DNA from: an uncultured Caldilinea sp.
GTDB lineage: Bacteria; Chloroflexota; Anaerolineae; Caldilineales; Caldilineaceae
Assembly: GCF_937128415.1 (NCBI RefSeq)
Contig: NZ_CAKZMJ010000037.1
Location: forward strand, 10,470 to 74,469
DNA length: 64,000 nucleotides
Direction of reading: 5' to 3'
The notes under the pieces were generated by a model. That model was not told where the DNA came from and ran no database searches. It saw nothing but the letters and a program-made list of their open reading frames with translations. A program made the position numbers and the translations under genes. Positions within the stretch are counted from its first letter, which is position 1, and each line of letters begins with the position of its first letter. This document shows, piece by piece, positions 20,921 through 33,238 of the stretch.

Positions 20921-21679
20921 ATGTCCAGACCGGCGAAATACATTCCCTACTACGACGACATCGTCGAGGCGATGGCGACGCCCGGCTGCGCCTTCTGCAA
21001 GCTTCAGCAGCGCGCCGCCGAGCGATATCTGGACGCCTTTCTATGGGAGAGCGTCAACGATCCGAGGCTGCGGCGCGAGGTGAGCGCAGCGAGAGGGTTT
21101 TGCCGAGATCACGCCTGGCTGCTTGTGCGGCCAGGCGCTGCGCTCAGCGCCGCCATTATCTACAAAGACGTGGTGGACGCAGTGGCGAACGCCGTCCGGA
21201 CGGCCGCCGTCGCCGAAAAGCGTTCGTTCTGGAAGCAGATGAAGTCGTTCTGGGGAGGAAACCCTGGCGATGAGGACCGCGTCGTGCGGACGCTTCAGCC
21301 GCAACAGCCGTGTCCGGTCTGTGTGAACGCCGCTGAAATTGAAGGCCACCTGTGCGCCACGGTGCTTGCCGCCATGAAACGCTCGGAGGATTTTCTGAGC
21401 CATTATCGGGCGTCTTCGGGGCTCTGTCTCGCCCATTTTGGCGCGCTGCTTGCTGCGACCTCCCAGCCTGCGCTGCGACGTCCCCTGATTGAGACGCAAC
21501 TTGCGATCTGGGAGACGTTGCATGCGGAGCTGGCCGAATTCATCCGCAAGAACGACCATCGCTTCCGCGGGGAAACGTTCGGCGTGGAGCGAGATTCCTG
21601 GGAGCGAGCCATGGCGTTGACCTCGGGGCCGCAGCCTGCTGCGACGTCCTCTCGGGGAGGGCTCACCCAGACCGGATAG
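20921..21679 (+). CDS. DUF6062-like protein with duplicated CxxC...CxxxH modules
   Basis: A 252-residue protein that resembles the uncharacterised DUF6062 family. It contains the same module twice: CAFCKLQQRAAERYL with GFCRDHAW in the first half, and CPVCVNAAEIEGHL with GLCLAHFGALL in the second. Each module has two Cys, then a Cys and a His, enough for a zinc or iron-sulfur site. No membrane segment or catalytic motif is seen. Its position 12 bases after RNase J suggests an RNA-related or redox role, but that is only context. The C-terminal 20 residues are probably disordered. Confidence 0.75.
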   Translation: MSRPAKYIPYYDDIVEAMATPGCAFCKLQQRAAERYLDAFLWESVNDPRLRREVSAARGFCRDHAWLLVRPGAALSAAIIYKDVVDAVANAVRTAAVAEKRSFWKQMKSFWGGNPGDEDRVVRTLQPQQPCPVCVNAAEIEGHLCATVLAAMKRSEDFLSHYRASSGLCLAHFGALLAATSQPALRRPLIETQLAIWETLHAELAEFIRKNDHRFRGETFGVERDSWERAMALTSGPQPAATSSRGGLTQTG

Positions 21680-21724
21680 CTGCATTTACGGCGCTGGAGA
21701 GCAGCTTGCACTTTCACCACGCTT

Positions 21725-22861
<1,137 letters not shown>

Positions 22862-23015
22862 ACAGTACGCCTTTCTGGTAGACGATGAGACGACAATCCG
22901 CGGAATGGAACGGCGATCCCGTCCGCAGCGTTCATTCTGTGCATTATACGCCATCTATCACCTTGTAGGCGTCAACGTTCGATCAACGCTCGGGTTATAC
23001 ACTGAAGAGGCGAAG

Positions 23016-23255
23016 ATGGCTGAAACGATTGTGAATCGGAACACTCAGATGAACAGGCGAAGACGCACCGTTGACATTGAGCTGATCATTTTACTGGTCG
23101 CCCTGATTCTGCTCTCCATCGCTGCGCAGTGGGTGAATCGCAACCTGAATCTGACCGAAGCCGATCTTCCGGCAGGAGAGCTGCGCCTTGCGCCCCCTCC
23201 TTCGCCTGAAGTTTTTGCAGATTTGTATGGAGCGCCGTCCCGCATTGACCCCTGA
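23016..23255 (+). CDS. Small single-pass membrane protein
   Basis: A 79-residue protein that I cannot assign. A basic N terminus (MNRRRRTVDIE) precedes one hydrophobic helix (LIILLVALILLSIAAQWV, about residues 22-39). A proline-rich outer tail with LAPPPSPEVF follows. GAGG lies eight bases before the chosen ATG. The frame is open to 22851, but that part overlaps the divergent glycosyltransferase start and is unlikely to be translated. Confidence 0.5.
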   Translation: MAETIVNRNTQMNRRRRTVDIELIILLVALILLSIAAQWVNRNLNLTEADLPAGELRLAPPPSPEVFADLYGAPSRIDP

Positions 23256-23306
23256 CGCTGGCTTCCGCAGGTCACCGTTTCGGGTGTGACATCCCACTCA
23301 TGCAGC

Positions 23307-23496
23307 AATTCAAGGAAGCGCTGCTACGAGCCGCGCCTATGCAACAACGCCGTTTTCCCGTAGGTGCGGCTCGCAGCCGCACATCCTCGATGGATCGCAA
23401 CGCCGTTTTCCCGTAGGTGCGGCTCGCAGCCGCACGTCCCGATGGAGCGCAAGCTTTGGGGCGGTTTAAGGAAGCGCTGCTACGAGCAGCGCCTAC
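23307..23496. repeat. Gene-free stretch with two-hairpin elements (copy 4 and fragments)
   Basis: The 419-bp gap from 23256 to 23674 holds one complete element (23413-23496: GTAGGTGCGGCTCGCAGCCG to CAGCGCCTAC). A half element lies at 23307-23340, and an extra left hairpin lies at 23360-23382. The block ACGCCGTTTTCCCGTAGGTG recurs at 23347 and 23400, which shows stepwise duplication. No gene is seen; AT-rich DNA after 23497 leads into the next promoter. Confidence 0.8.
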
Positions 23497-23662
23497 AATA
23501 TTTCCCTTCTTTGAATGAATTACAATCGGTTCCTGTATGATGAAATTTCGTCGCCGGGACGAGAGCGCGCAGAGGCTTTTATGGAAAACCCCGCGCCTTT
23601 GATGTACTTTTTCTTCAGCGCACCGCGCTCCCACCGGCAATCGGCGGAATGTGCGGAATGTA

Positions 23663-23668
23663 TATAAT
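23663..23668 (+). promoter_or_regulatory. -10 element placed for a leaderless transcript
   Basis: A perfect TATAAT ends six bases before the ATG at 23675. A start site about seven bases downstream of the hexamer would fall on the A of the ATG. There is no Shine-Dalgarno sequence in front of that ATG. The -35 region is weak. Confidence 0.45.
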
Positions 23669-23674
23669 GATGAA

Positions 23675-24607
23675 ATGACGCAGACACTGCCAAAACTCTC
23701 TCATCCTTTCAGCCTTTCTTCCTCAGAGACGGCCCGGCGTCTGGTCGAGGCGCTCTGGCGCATCTATCGCCGACCGGAGCGACCGACCGCATGGGACGGC
23801 GGCGGCAATCTGCCCTGGAACGACCCGGCCTTCTCAGAGCGCATGCTCCGGGAGCACCTGGATGAATCGCATGGCGCAGCCTCGCGCAACAGCGCCGAGC
23901 GCAGCCTGCAGATCGAGTGGCTCTGGCAGCGGCTGGCGCTGGCTCCAGGCAGTCGCGTGCTCGACCTGACCTGCGGCCCCGGACTCTACGCCGTCCCTCT
24001 GGCCGAACGGGGCTGTTGCGTGACGGGCGTCGATTTTGCGCCGGCCTCGATTCGCTATGCGCGCGAGCTTGCCGCCCGCCAGGGCGTAGCCGAACGATGC
24101 ACCTTCATCGAGAGCGACGTGCGCTCAGTTGCACTTGAGCCCGGCGCGTTTGACGCTGCGCTTTTTCTGTACGGCCAACTCGCCGTCTTTCCGCGGGAAG
24201 AGGCGGCGTCGCTTTTGCGTCGAATGGCGGAGGCGTTGCGGCCGGGCGGGGTTGCATGCATCGAGCTGCTCGATCAGGAGAAGGTGGACAAGACGCACAG
24301 CACGTGGTGGTTCACCGACGACACAGGATTGTGGGGCGACGCGCCTTTCCTCAGCCTGGGTGAACGCTTCTGGGACGAGGAGGCGGCGCTGTCGATGGAG
24401 CGCTACTACACCCTTCATCTGGAAAGTGGACAGCTCGACGAAATTCTGCTTTGCGACCAGACCTATGCAGTAGAGGAAATGAAGACGATGCTGGAGCAAG
24501 CGGGCTTTGCGGCGGTCTCTGTCTATCCCGCCTGGGATGGCCTTCCGCTGTACGATGCGGCGGAGTGGAACGTGTATCTGGCCTTCCGACGTTATGACGC
24601 AAAATAA
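23675..24607 (+). CDS. Class I SAM-dependent methyltransferase
   Basis: A 310-residue methyltransferase. The SAM-binding core runs from motif I LDLTCGPGLYAVPLAERGC through motif II VTGVDFAPASIRYAREL, motif III FIESDVRSVAL, and post-motif VACIELLDQEKVD. The N-terminal 80 residues (including ETARRLVEALWRIYRRPERP) form an added helical cap. The target is unknown. I prefer ATG 23675 to the upstream GTG at 23651, which would start inside the promoter. The gene is separated from the next by 21 bases. Confidence 0.85.
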   Translation: MTQTLPKLSHPFSLSSSETARRLVEALWRIYRRPERPTAWDGGGNLPWNDPAFSERMLREHLDESHGAASRNSAERSLQIEWLWQRLALAPGSRVLDLTCGPGLYAVPLAERGCCVTGVDFAPASIRYARELAARQGVAERCTFIESDVRSVALEPGAFDAALFLYGQLAVFPREEAASLLRRMAEALRPGGVACIELLDQEKVDKTHSTWWFTDDTGLWGDAPFLSLGERFWDEEAALSMERYYTLHLESGQLDEILLCDQTYAVEEMKTMLEQAGFAAVSVYPAWDGLPLYDAAEWNVYLAFRRYDAK

Positions 24608-24628
24608 CACGGCAAAAGAGGTTCAATC

Positions 24629-25624
24629 GTGATGAGACGCGAAGCGCGCATTTGGAGCGAGGCGAAGGCTGCGGCGCAGGACGAGTTGGAGAAGCATCTG
24701 GAGCTTGCCTACGAGCGGGATTTCGAGAGCTTTGCTCGTCCACGGCTCATTTCACGGCGCTCGTTCATGTGGATGATCGGCGGGCTGCTCAGCACGGGCA
24801 TGCTGGGAACGGGCTATGCGCGCTTTGTCGAGCCGGCGCGCATTCAGATCGACGAGATCACGCTGACCCTTGCGCACCTGCCGGAGCGTCTGGCGGGCAA
24901 GCGCATCGCCCAGATTTCGGATGTCCACGTCGGCGAATATTTCACCCCAGAGCAGGCGGCTGAAGCCTTTCAACGCGTCAATCGACTGGGCGTCGATTTG
25001 TTGATGTTGACCGGCGACTTCGCCACCGTGCGGGAGCGGGACCGGACGCTGCGTTTGCGTCGCCGCGAAGAGGCGCTCTTTTCCCTGATCGAGCCGCTGC
25101 GGTTGGTCGAGGTTCCGATGGTCGCCGCCGCCGGCAATCATGACCATTGGGGTGGGCTTGAGCCGGTGGCGCGCATGTTGCGCGAGGCGGGCGTGCGGCT
25201 CTTGCGCAACGAGGGCGTCGCGGTGGAGGATGGGCTGTGGTTGGCGGGCGTCGAGGATCTCTGGGGTGGGCGCCCCGATTTGGGCGCCGCGCTGCGCAAT
25301 GCGCCGGCGCGCGCCGTCATTCTGCTTATGTCCCACTCTCCCGATTATTTCGACAATGTCTTGCGTCGCGAGGCGCCGGTGGCGGCGCAGTTCAGCGGAC
25401 ACACGCACGGCGGGCAGGTGCGGCTGCCGCGGCTGACACCGGGGCCAGACGGTCTCTACACCTATGCGCCTATCGTGCCCGAGTACGGCCAGCGCTATCC
25501 GATTGGACTGCGTCGCATCGGCGAGCGCTACGTCTACACCAACCGGGGGTTGGGCTGCTGGCCGATCCCATACCGGCTCAACTGCCCGCCGGAGATCACA
25601 GTCTTCACATTGCAGCCTGTGTAG
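24629..25624 (+). CDS. YkuE-like metallophosphoesterase with Tat-type signal
   Basis: A 331-residue phosphoesterase. After a charged 42-residue N-terminal extension comes SRRSFMWMIGG and a hydrophobic stretch, which matches a twin-arginine export signal; Bacillus subtilis YkuE is a known Tat substrate of this family. The dimetal site is ISDVHVG, LTGDFA, GNHDHWGG, MSHSPDYFD and GHTHGGQVRLP. The enzyme should act outside the membrane on an unknown phosphoester. The length of the n-region before the twin arginines is unusual. The start could alternatively be the second Met. Confidence 0.88.
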   Translation: MMRREARIWSEAKAAAQDELEKHLELAYERDFESFARPRLISRRSFMWMIGGLLSTGMLGTGYARFVEPARIQIDEITLTLAHLPERLAGKRIAQISDVHVGEYFTPEQAAEAFQRVNRLGVDLLMLTGDFATVRERDRTLRLRRREEALFSLIEPLRLVEVPMVAAAGNHDHWGGLEPVARMLREAGVRLLRNEGVAVEDGLWLAGVEDLWGGRPDLGAALRNAPARAVILLMSHSPDYFDNVLRREAPVAAQFSGHTHGGQVRLPRLTPGPDGLYTYAPIVPEYGQRYPIGLRRIGERYVYTNRGLGCWPIPYRLNCPPEITVFTLQPV

Positions 25625-25674
25625 GTTTTATGCTTTGCGTCTTTGTGGCTTCGTGGTTCATGACATGGCCGGAG

Positions 25675-25785
25675 AGGCGCAACTCGTAGCTGTATTTTCT
25701 TGAATCACCCAAAACCTTGCGGTCTATCGAGAACGCACGGTTACGGGCCGCACCTTCCATCATCGCCGCCGATTTGCTCAATCCC
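25675..25785. repeat. Two-hairpin element, copy 5, with right-flank extension
   Basis: Part of the gene-free stretch 25625-26050. The element (25675-25755) runs from AGGCGCAACTCGTAGCTGTA to GGGCCGCACCTT in reverse orientation. Its outer flank, CATCATCGCCGCCGATTTGC (25758-25777), is the reverse complement of the flank of the copy at 33.1 kb. The shared flank shows that the two copies descend from one longer element. Confidence 0.75.
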
Positions 25786-25801
25786 AAAAGCTGGGGGAAA
25801 G

Positions 25802-25845
25802 CCCTCACCCCCCGGCCCCCTCTCCCAAGGCTGGGAGAGGGGGAG
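25802..25845. repeat. C-rich hairpin repeat, single copy
   Basis: CCCTCACCCC is followed by a perfect 12-bp stem (CCCCCTCTCCCA / TGGGAGAGGGGG) around AGGC. The same sequence occurs twice at 48.66-48.75 kb. This is a widespread type of interspersed repeat in many bacterial genomes and is distinct from the GTAGG element. Confidence 0.85.
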
Positions 25846-25877
25846 AAGAGGAGCATCGTAGATTCTCTGGATTCACC

Positions 25878-25903
25878 GTAGCTGCGGCTGCAAGCCGCAG
25901 CTT
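25878..25903. repeat. Single left hairpin of the two-hairpin element
   Basis: GTAGCTGCGGCTGCAAGCCG followed by CAG is the left hairpin alone, without the partner arm. It closely matches the left arm at 48770. The rest of the stretch to 26050 shows no gene. Confidence 0.6.
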
Positions 25904-26035
25904 CTGGCATACCACCCTCAGGCTTTGGATGAATCAAGGCTGCGCTACAGCTGGTCATTACCAAAACCCTGTGTTCGAGCCATCTCATCTCGGAGATTTT
26001 GTCAGGCGCGTGTAAGCGCTTTCGAGGCGTTCATG

Positions 26036-26044
26036 TGGTAGAGT
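26036..26044 (+). promoter_or_regulatory. Extended -10 element placed for a leaderless transcript
   Basis: TGGTAGAGT contains a TGn extension and a TAGAGT hexamer whose end is six bases before the ATG at 26051, the same distance as at 23668/23675. No Shine-Dalgarno is seen. Confidence 0.35.
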
Positions 26045-26050
26045 ATGCAC

Positions 26051-27385
<1,335 letters not shown>

Positions 27386-28843
27386 ATTTTCCCGAATCGT
27401 TGCGCGTAATTCCGCCTTCGGCATGGCGGCGCACATGACCATCAAGGTGGTTTCGTTTATTTTCACGGTGCTCGTCATTCGCCGCCTGGGCGCTGAAGTC
27501 TACGGTCAGTATGCGGCGGTGCTCGCCTTTGGCGCCGTCTTCGTCTTCTTCGCCGATTTGGGCCTCAGCCCCTACACGGTGCGTCAAGTGGCGCGGCTGC
27601 GCGATCGGCCAGACGGCAAAGAAGAGATCGAGAAGCTCTTCGGCAGCGTGCTGGCGTTGCGCTTTCTGTTGTCGCTGGGCGCCGCCGTCGCCATCATCTC
27701 GACTGCCTGGCTGACCGGCCGGCCGATGGAGATGATCATTGGCGTCGCGCTGGGCACCATTGGGCTGGTTATCTACAGCGCGCAAGGCGCCGCCGAGGCG
27801 ATCCTGGCCGGCCATGAACGCATCGACATCGCTGCGGGCGCGCAGGTGGCGCATCAGCTCACGTTCGTCGCGCTGGGGACGCTGGCGCTGCTCTTCGCCA
27901 CCGGCTACTACGGGCTGATCTTCGCCAACCTGGCCGGCATCCTATTGATGACGATTCTCTGCTGGCAGGGGGTGCGACGACTGGGCGTGCGGCCGGCGAT
28001 GCCGATCCCTTCCTGGTGGCTGCCGTTGCTGCGCGCCAGCATTCCCTTTGGCATCATCGGCTTCACGTTGGGGCTGTCCTACAAGTTCGACACCATTCTG
28101 CTCAACATTTACGCCGGCGACGTCGTGACCGGCTATTACAACTCAGCGTATAACCTCATCTTTTCGGTGCTGGTGATCTCGAATGTAGTCAACACCGCCC
28201 TCTATCCTTCGCTTGCGCGCCAGTCGGTGACGCATCCGGAGACTTTGCCCGCCATCCACGAACGCATGTTGCGCTATCTGCTCATGATTGCCCTGCCCAT
28301 TGCCTTCGGCGGCTGGGCGCTGGCGCCGGAGATCATCGGCTTTCTCTACGGCGGCAAATACGCAGGGGCGGTGCTGCCGCTGTCGATCCTGATCTGGGTG
28401 GCGCCATTCATGTTCGTCACCGAGTTCTTGGGATATGTAATCGTGGTGAGTGGAGCGGAGCGTCGCGTGGCCTGGGCGATCACCGTCAGCACCACTATCA
28501 ATGTGGCTTTGAACGCGCTGCTGATTCCAATCTATGGCGTGACGGCGGCGGCGCTGCTGACGGTGCTGACGGAGGCGGTGCTGCTCTCTCAGTACGCATG
28601 GGTGCTGCGCGCCAGGCTGCGCCATGTAAACTGGAGCTACGCCCTCTGGCGACCGGTTTTGGCGGCGGCGACGATGGGCGTGGTCGTCTATCTGATGCGC
28701 GCGCTCTATCTCCCGCTCGACGTTCTGATCGGCGCAGTGATCTATTTGGGTCTGTTACTCGCTCTGGGGGTGGTCGGCAGGCCAGAGTTTGAGTTGGTGC
28801 TGGGCCTGCGCCGTCGGCAGGCGAACTAGCCAGGCGCTGGACT

Positions 28844-29581
28844 TCACTTCGTCGCGTAATACACGCGCACCTGATGGGGTTCGTCGGGCGCCGCCGCCAT
28901 GATCTTCAGCACCTGCGCGCCCACCTTCTCCAGACAGCGCACAATCTCCTGCTCTGGGATGAAGTGAACCTCCTGGGGATAGAGCTTGAGTCGATAGTAA
29001 AGCGTCGCCTCAGAGATTCCCAGCGCCTTCAGCAAGGCGTAGAGCCGACGACGAGGCTGAAGGCGATAAGGCGTTTTGATGTCATGGAGCGCGCTGAACA
29101 CAATCAGCCCCTCTTTGCGCAGCACGCGGACGAATTCCTGCACAATGCAACGAACGACGCAGCGATCGGGGATGTGTTGCAAAACGCCCCAACTGTGCAC
29201 CAGGTCGAAGGCGTCGTTCGGCAGCGCGGCCAACGCCTCCACGCTGCCCTGTGCAAATTGGGCGTCGGGCAAATCCTGGTGAATTTCCTGCGCTTTCTCG
29301 ATCAACGCGTCGGCGATGTCGAGCCCTAAATAGTGGCGAAAGTGCGCCGGGAAACCGCGCGCCAGCCGTCCTACGCCGCAGCCGAAATCGAGCACGCGTT
29401 CCTTGGAGGATGGATGGCGAAGCGCTGCCGCATGCGAGAGGGTTTCGGCGACCTGTCGATCGCCGGTTTCGAGGAACGCCTCGATGTCCCACCGATTGAA
29501 GCGATTGGTTCCTGTCATCGCCCAGAATGGGTCGAGACTTCCCAGGTCGTTCCATTGTTCTCTGTTTCTGTCTAGCGCCAT
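28844..29581 (-). CDS. Class I SAM-dependent methyltransferase
   Basis: A 245-residue methyltransferase on the opposite strand to its glycan neighbours. Motif I is VLDFGCGVGRLARGFP, motif II is YLGLDIADALIEKA and the post-motif is VHSWGVLQHIPDR. It begins MALDRNREQWNDLGSLDPFWA, a start typical of methyltransferases in sugar clusters. GAGGTGAC precedes the chosen ATG at 29581 by three bases. It may methylate a sugar of the polymer. It is convergent with the flippase gene. Confidence 0.85.
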   Translation of the reverse strand: MALDRNREQWNDLGSLDPFWAMTGTNRFNRWDIEAFLETGDRQVAETLSHAAALRHPSSKERVLDFGCGVGRLARGFPAHFRHYLGLDIADALIEKAQEIHQDLPDAQFAQGSVEALAALPNDAFDLVHSWGVLQHIPDRCVVRCIVQEFVRVLRKEGLIVFSALHDIKTPYRLQPRRRLYALLKALGISEATLYYRLKLYPQEVHFIPEQEIVRCLEKVGAQVLKIMAAAPDEPHQVRVYYATK

Positions 29582-29838
29582 GGCGTCACCTCTCACACAG
29601 ATCCGTCTCCGTTGTGGCTCGCCAAGATAGGCCCTCTTGGATTTTGGAAAAGGCTACACTGGCGAGCGAGACCCATTTGGTAAATTTTCTTCCAATTTGA
29701 GCTTGCATCGGTTGTCGCTCTCCAGAGAGAATGTGAGACTGTCAGCGAATCGCAAGCCAAAATCTTCGTCAGCCTATGTAAAATGAGAGTCAAAACGACA
29801 GCTCTGCTGGCGCCTGCTGCCGTGCACAAAGGAGATCG

Positions 29839-30981
29839 ATGCTAATGGAAGAAAATCGACGCGTTGCCGTCCTGCATTGGTATGATGACGTCGATGACCT
29901 GGCGCAGACCGTGACCAGGGCGCTGACAGAGCTGGGCTATCGGCCGTTTGTCGCCCATTACACCAGCGAGGCGCTGGAGGGCGCCCACTTTCTGTTCACC
30001 TATGCGCCGTGGGGGCGTCTTCAGCGCGTGGCGGCGCAGCTCGCCAAGACGCCGCCGCAGAAGCGCCCGTTCTGGGTGCACTGGAGCACCGAAGATTGTC
30101 CGGACATCCGTTTGCCGGGCTGGGTGACCGTGCCTGTAGGACGGACGCTGGCCTGGTTGGATCGCTGGCAGGAGGCCGAGGGCCTGCAAGGCCGCCTCGC
30201 CCACACGGCTCCGCTGCGCTGGGTGAATCGGCGCTTTCATAAATTTCGCTATGTCGGCATCTATCATCACGCGCTCAACGCAGGATTGATGGGGTTGCTC
30301 GTCGAATATTCCAAAGTCTACGCCGATTATTACAATCGCGCAGGAATTCCGGCGCGCTACGCACAATGGGGGCTGCTCGACAATTCCCATAGAGGAGATC
30401 TGAGACTGGAACGGGATATTGACGTGCTGTGGATCGGCACGCGGCGCACGAAGCGACGCAGCAGGTTGCTCGACAAAGTGATGGGCGAGCTCGCCGCCTA
30501 CGGCAAGCGCGTGCTTATTGTCGATGGCTCCGGCGGCCCTGTTTACGGCGAAGCGCGCACGTTGTTGCTCAATCGCGCCAAGATTATGCTCAATCTGTTG
30601 CCGACATGGTATGATTCGGCCCTGGCCTATCGCTGGCCGCTGGCCGCCGCCAACCGGGCCCTGCTGGTGACGGAAGACTCGCTGCCGCATGCGCCGGAAT
30701 TTTTGCCGGGGGAGCATTATGTGGCGGCGCCGGCGTCACAACTGACGCCCACCATTCTGGACTATCTGGAGCATCCTGAAAAGCGAGAGCCGATCGTGGA
30801 GCGCGCGTATCAAACGGTGATACACGGTCATTCCATTGTGGACAGCGTGCGACAAATTATGCATTGGGCGGAGCAGGGACGACAGGCGGTCCGTCAGGCT
30901 ATGCACCCTGCTCATAACGTACATCAACCGGTGCACACGTTCACCATCCCATATTTTGATGTCGATAAGAATCGGTATTGA
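29839..30981 (+). CDS. CgeB-like GT-B glycosyltransferase
   Basis: A 380-residue protein. Its C-terminal half (ARTLLLNRAKIMLNLLPTWY, AANRALLVTEDSLPHAPEF) resembles the Glyco_trans_1_2/CgeB group, in which a GT-B donor domain is kept but the classical EX7E is degenerate. The N-terminal half has a Rossmann-like start (VAVLHWYDDVDDLAQTVTRA). An AAAGGAG ribosome site lies seven bases upstream of the ATG at 29839; a second ATG at 29845 is possible. Function is probably addition of one sugar. It overlaps the next gene by 23 bases. The C-terminal 30 residues are His-rich and not conserved-looking. Confidence 0.7.
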   Translation: MLMEENRRVAVLHWYDDVDDLAQTVTRALTELGYRPFVAHYTSEALEGAHFLFTYAPWGRLQRVAAQLAKTPPQKRPFWVHWSTEDCPDIRLPGWVTVPVGRTLAWLDRWQEAEGLQGRLAHTAPLRWVNRRFHKFRYVGIYHHALNAGLMGLLVEYSKVYADYYNRAGIPARYAQWGLLDNSHRGDLRLERDIDVLWIGTRRTKRRSRLLDKVMGELAAYGKRVLIVDGSGGPVYGEARTLLLNRAKIMLNLLPTWYDSALAYRWPLAAANRALLVTEDSLPHAPEFLPGEHYVAAPASQLTPTILDYLEHPEKREPIVERAYQTVIHGHSIVDSVRQIMHWAEQGRQAVRQAMHPAHNVHQPVHTFTIPYFDVDKNRY

Positions 30982-32133
30982 CGTTCGGTATCTTTCCCAT
31001 AACCTGGTCGGCGGCGTTCACACCTACATCAGTCTGCTCGTTCCCGCCCTCATCGAACGGGCCAGCGGCGCCGAAATTTTTCTGTACGCCGATTCCAAGG
31101 CGCCTTTCGAGCTGGACGTCGCCGCCCTCCCGCCGCACGCGACGGTGCGCATCCTGCCCTATCGCAACGCGCTGTCTGCGCTCCGGCTCGATTTCACCCT
31201 GCGCAACGCCATGGCCGCCGACCGCATCGACGTGGCGCACTTTCCCGCCAATGTTGGCTTGGCGCCGGCGGGCGCGGTCAGCGTCCTCACCCTGCATGAC
31301 GCCATCAACATCTTACCGCTGTGGGAAATCCTGAGCGGTCACGAAAAAACCCCGCGCACCATGGCGATGATGACCTATTTACACTTCCTTTCGACGCTTT
31401 CGGTGCGCCGCGCCGACGTGGTGGCGACGGTCTCCGAATCCGCCAGGCGAGAGATTCTGCGGCGCAGCGGCCTGCCTGAGGACCGCGTGATCGCCGTTCG
31501 CTATGGGCCGTCGCCGATCTTCCGACGCATCGAGGATCGCGCTGCGCTTGAAACGGTACGTACGCGGCTAAACGTGCAACGCCCTTTCCTGCTCGCCGAC
31601 GCCATCAAAAATCCCGACGTCATTGCCCGCGCCTGGCGACGCCTGCCGGAGGAGCTGCGCGCAACCCATCAGATGCTTTTCTTCTCACGCGTCAGCGACC
31701 CGCCCGCGGCAGTCAAGGAAATGGTCGCTGCCGGCCAGGCGCAGGTGCTGATCCGTCCCAGCCGCAGCGATCTGGTCGCCTTGTACAACCTGGCGGAGGG
31801 GTTTCTGTTTCCGTCGCTCTACGAAGGGTTGGGGCTTCCGCCGTTGGAGGCGATGCGCTGCGGCGCGCCGGTGATCGCCTCCGATCGCGGCTCGATCCCA
31901 GAGGTGGTGGGCGACGCCGGCCTGCTTATCGACGCCGAGGACGATGCGGCGCTGGCGGCGCACATCACGCGGCTCTTGCAAGATCGCTCGTTTCACCAGG
32001 AGTTGCAGCGACGCGGCTTTGCCCGCGCCGAGGAGTTTAGCTGGCCCAAACCGGCCGATCGCATGCTGGACGTGTATCGTTACGCGCTGTCGCTGCCGCG
32101 CAAGGGCAGGCCGGCGCCCGCAACTGCGAGTTC

Positions 32134-32137
<4 letters not shown>
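30959..32137 (+). CDS. GT4 glycosyltransferase, mannosyltransferase-like
   Basis: A 392-residue GT-B enzyme beginning MSIRIGIDVRYLSHNLVGGV, the start common to the mannosyltransferase-like GT4 group. The donor site is EX7E in SLYEGLGLPPLEAM with CGAPVIASDRGSIPEVVGDAG. HDAINILPLW and VATVSESARREI are other family blocks. The start overlaps the preceding stop by 23 bases and its own stop overlaps the next gene in an ATGA, so this is an operon core. Confidence 0.9.
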
Positions 32138-33060
<923 letters not shown>

Positions 33061-33072
33061 ATGAAAGTGACG

Positions 33073-33209
33073 CAGTTGAACCTGGCGCTCGATAGAGCGG
33101 ATTGAGCAAACAGGCGGCGATGATGGTAGGTGCGGCTACGAGCCGCGCGTTCTCGATGGACCGCAAAGTTTTGGATGAATCGAGAAAGTGCAGCTATGGT
33201 TGCGCCCAC
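33073..33209. repeat. Two-hairpin element, copy 6, with left-flank extension
   Basis: The element proper is 33126-33209 (GTAGGTGCGGCTACGAGCCG to TTGCGCCCAC). The left flank 33073-33125 contains GGATTGAGCAAACAGGCGGC. Part of that flank (about 45 bases, roughly 80 percent identical by eye) recurs at 41374-41422, and its right part recurs inverted at 25.76 kb. It sits at the left border of the AT-richer segment. Confidence 0.75.
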
Positions 33210-33238
33210 GACAACTGGTGTTGTGGAGAGCATTTGAT

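Noticed and set aside
23272..23640. Minus-strand open frame of 122 codons
   Set aside because: It runs through the repeat elements and encodes repeat-derived, low-complexity protein.
29593..29829. Minus-strand open frame of 78 codons between two glycan genes
   Set aside because: No ribosome site, no conserved-looking features and a composition unlike neighbouring genes.
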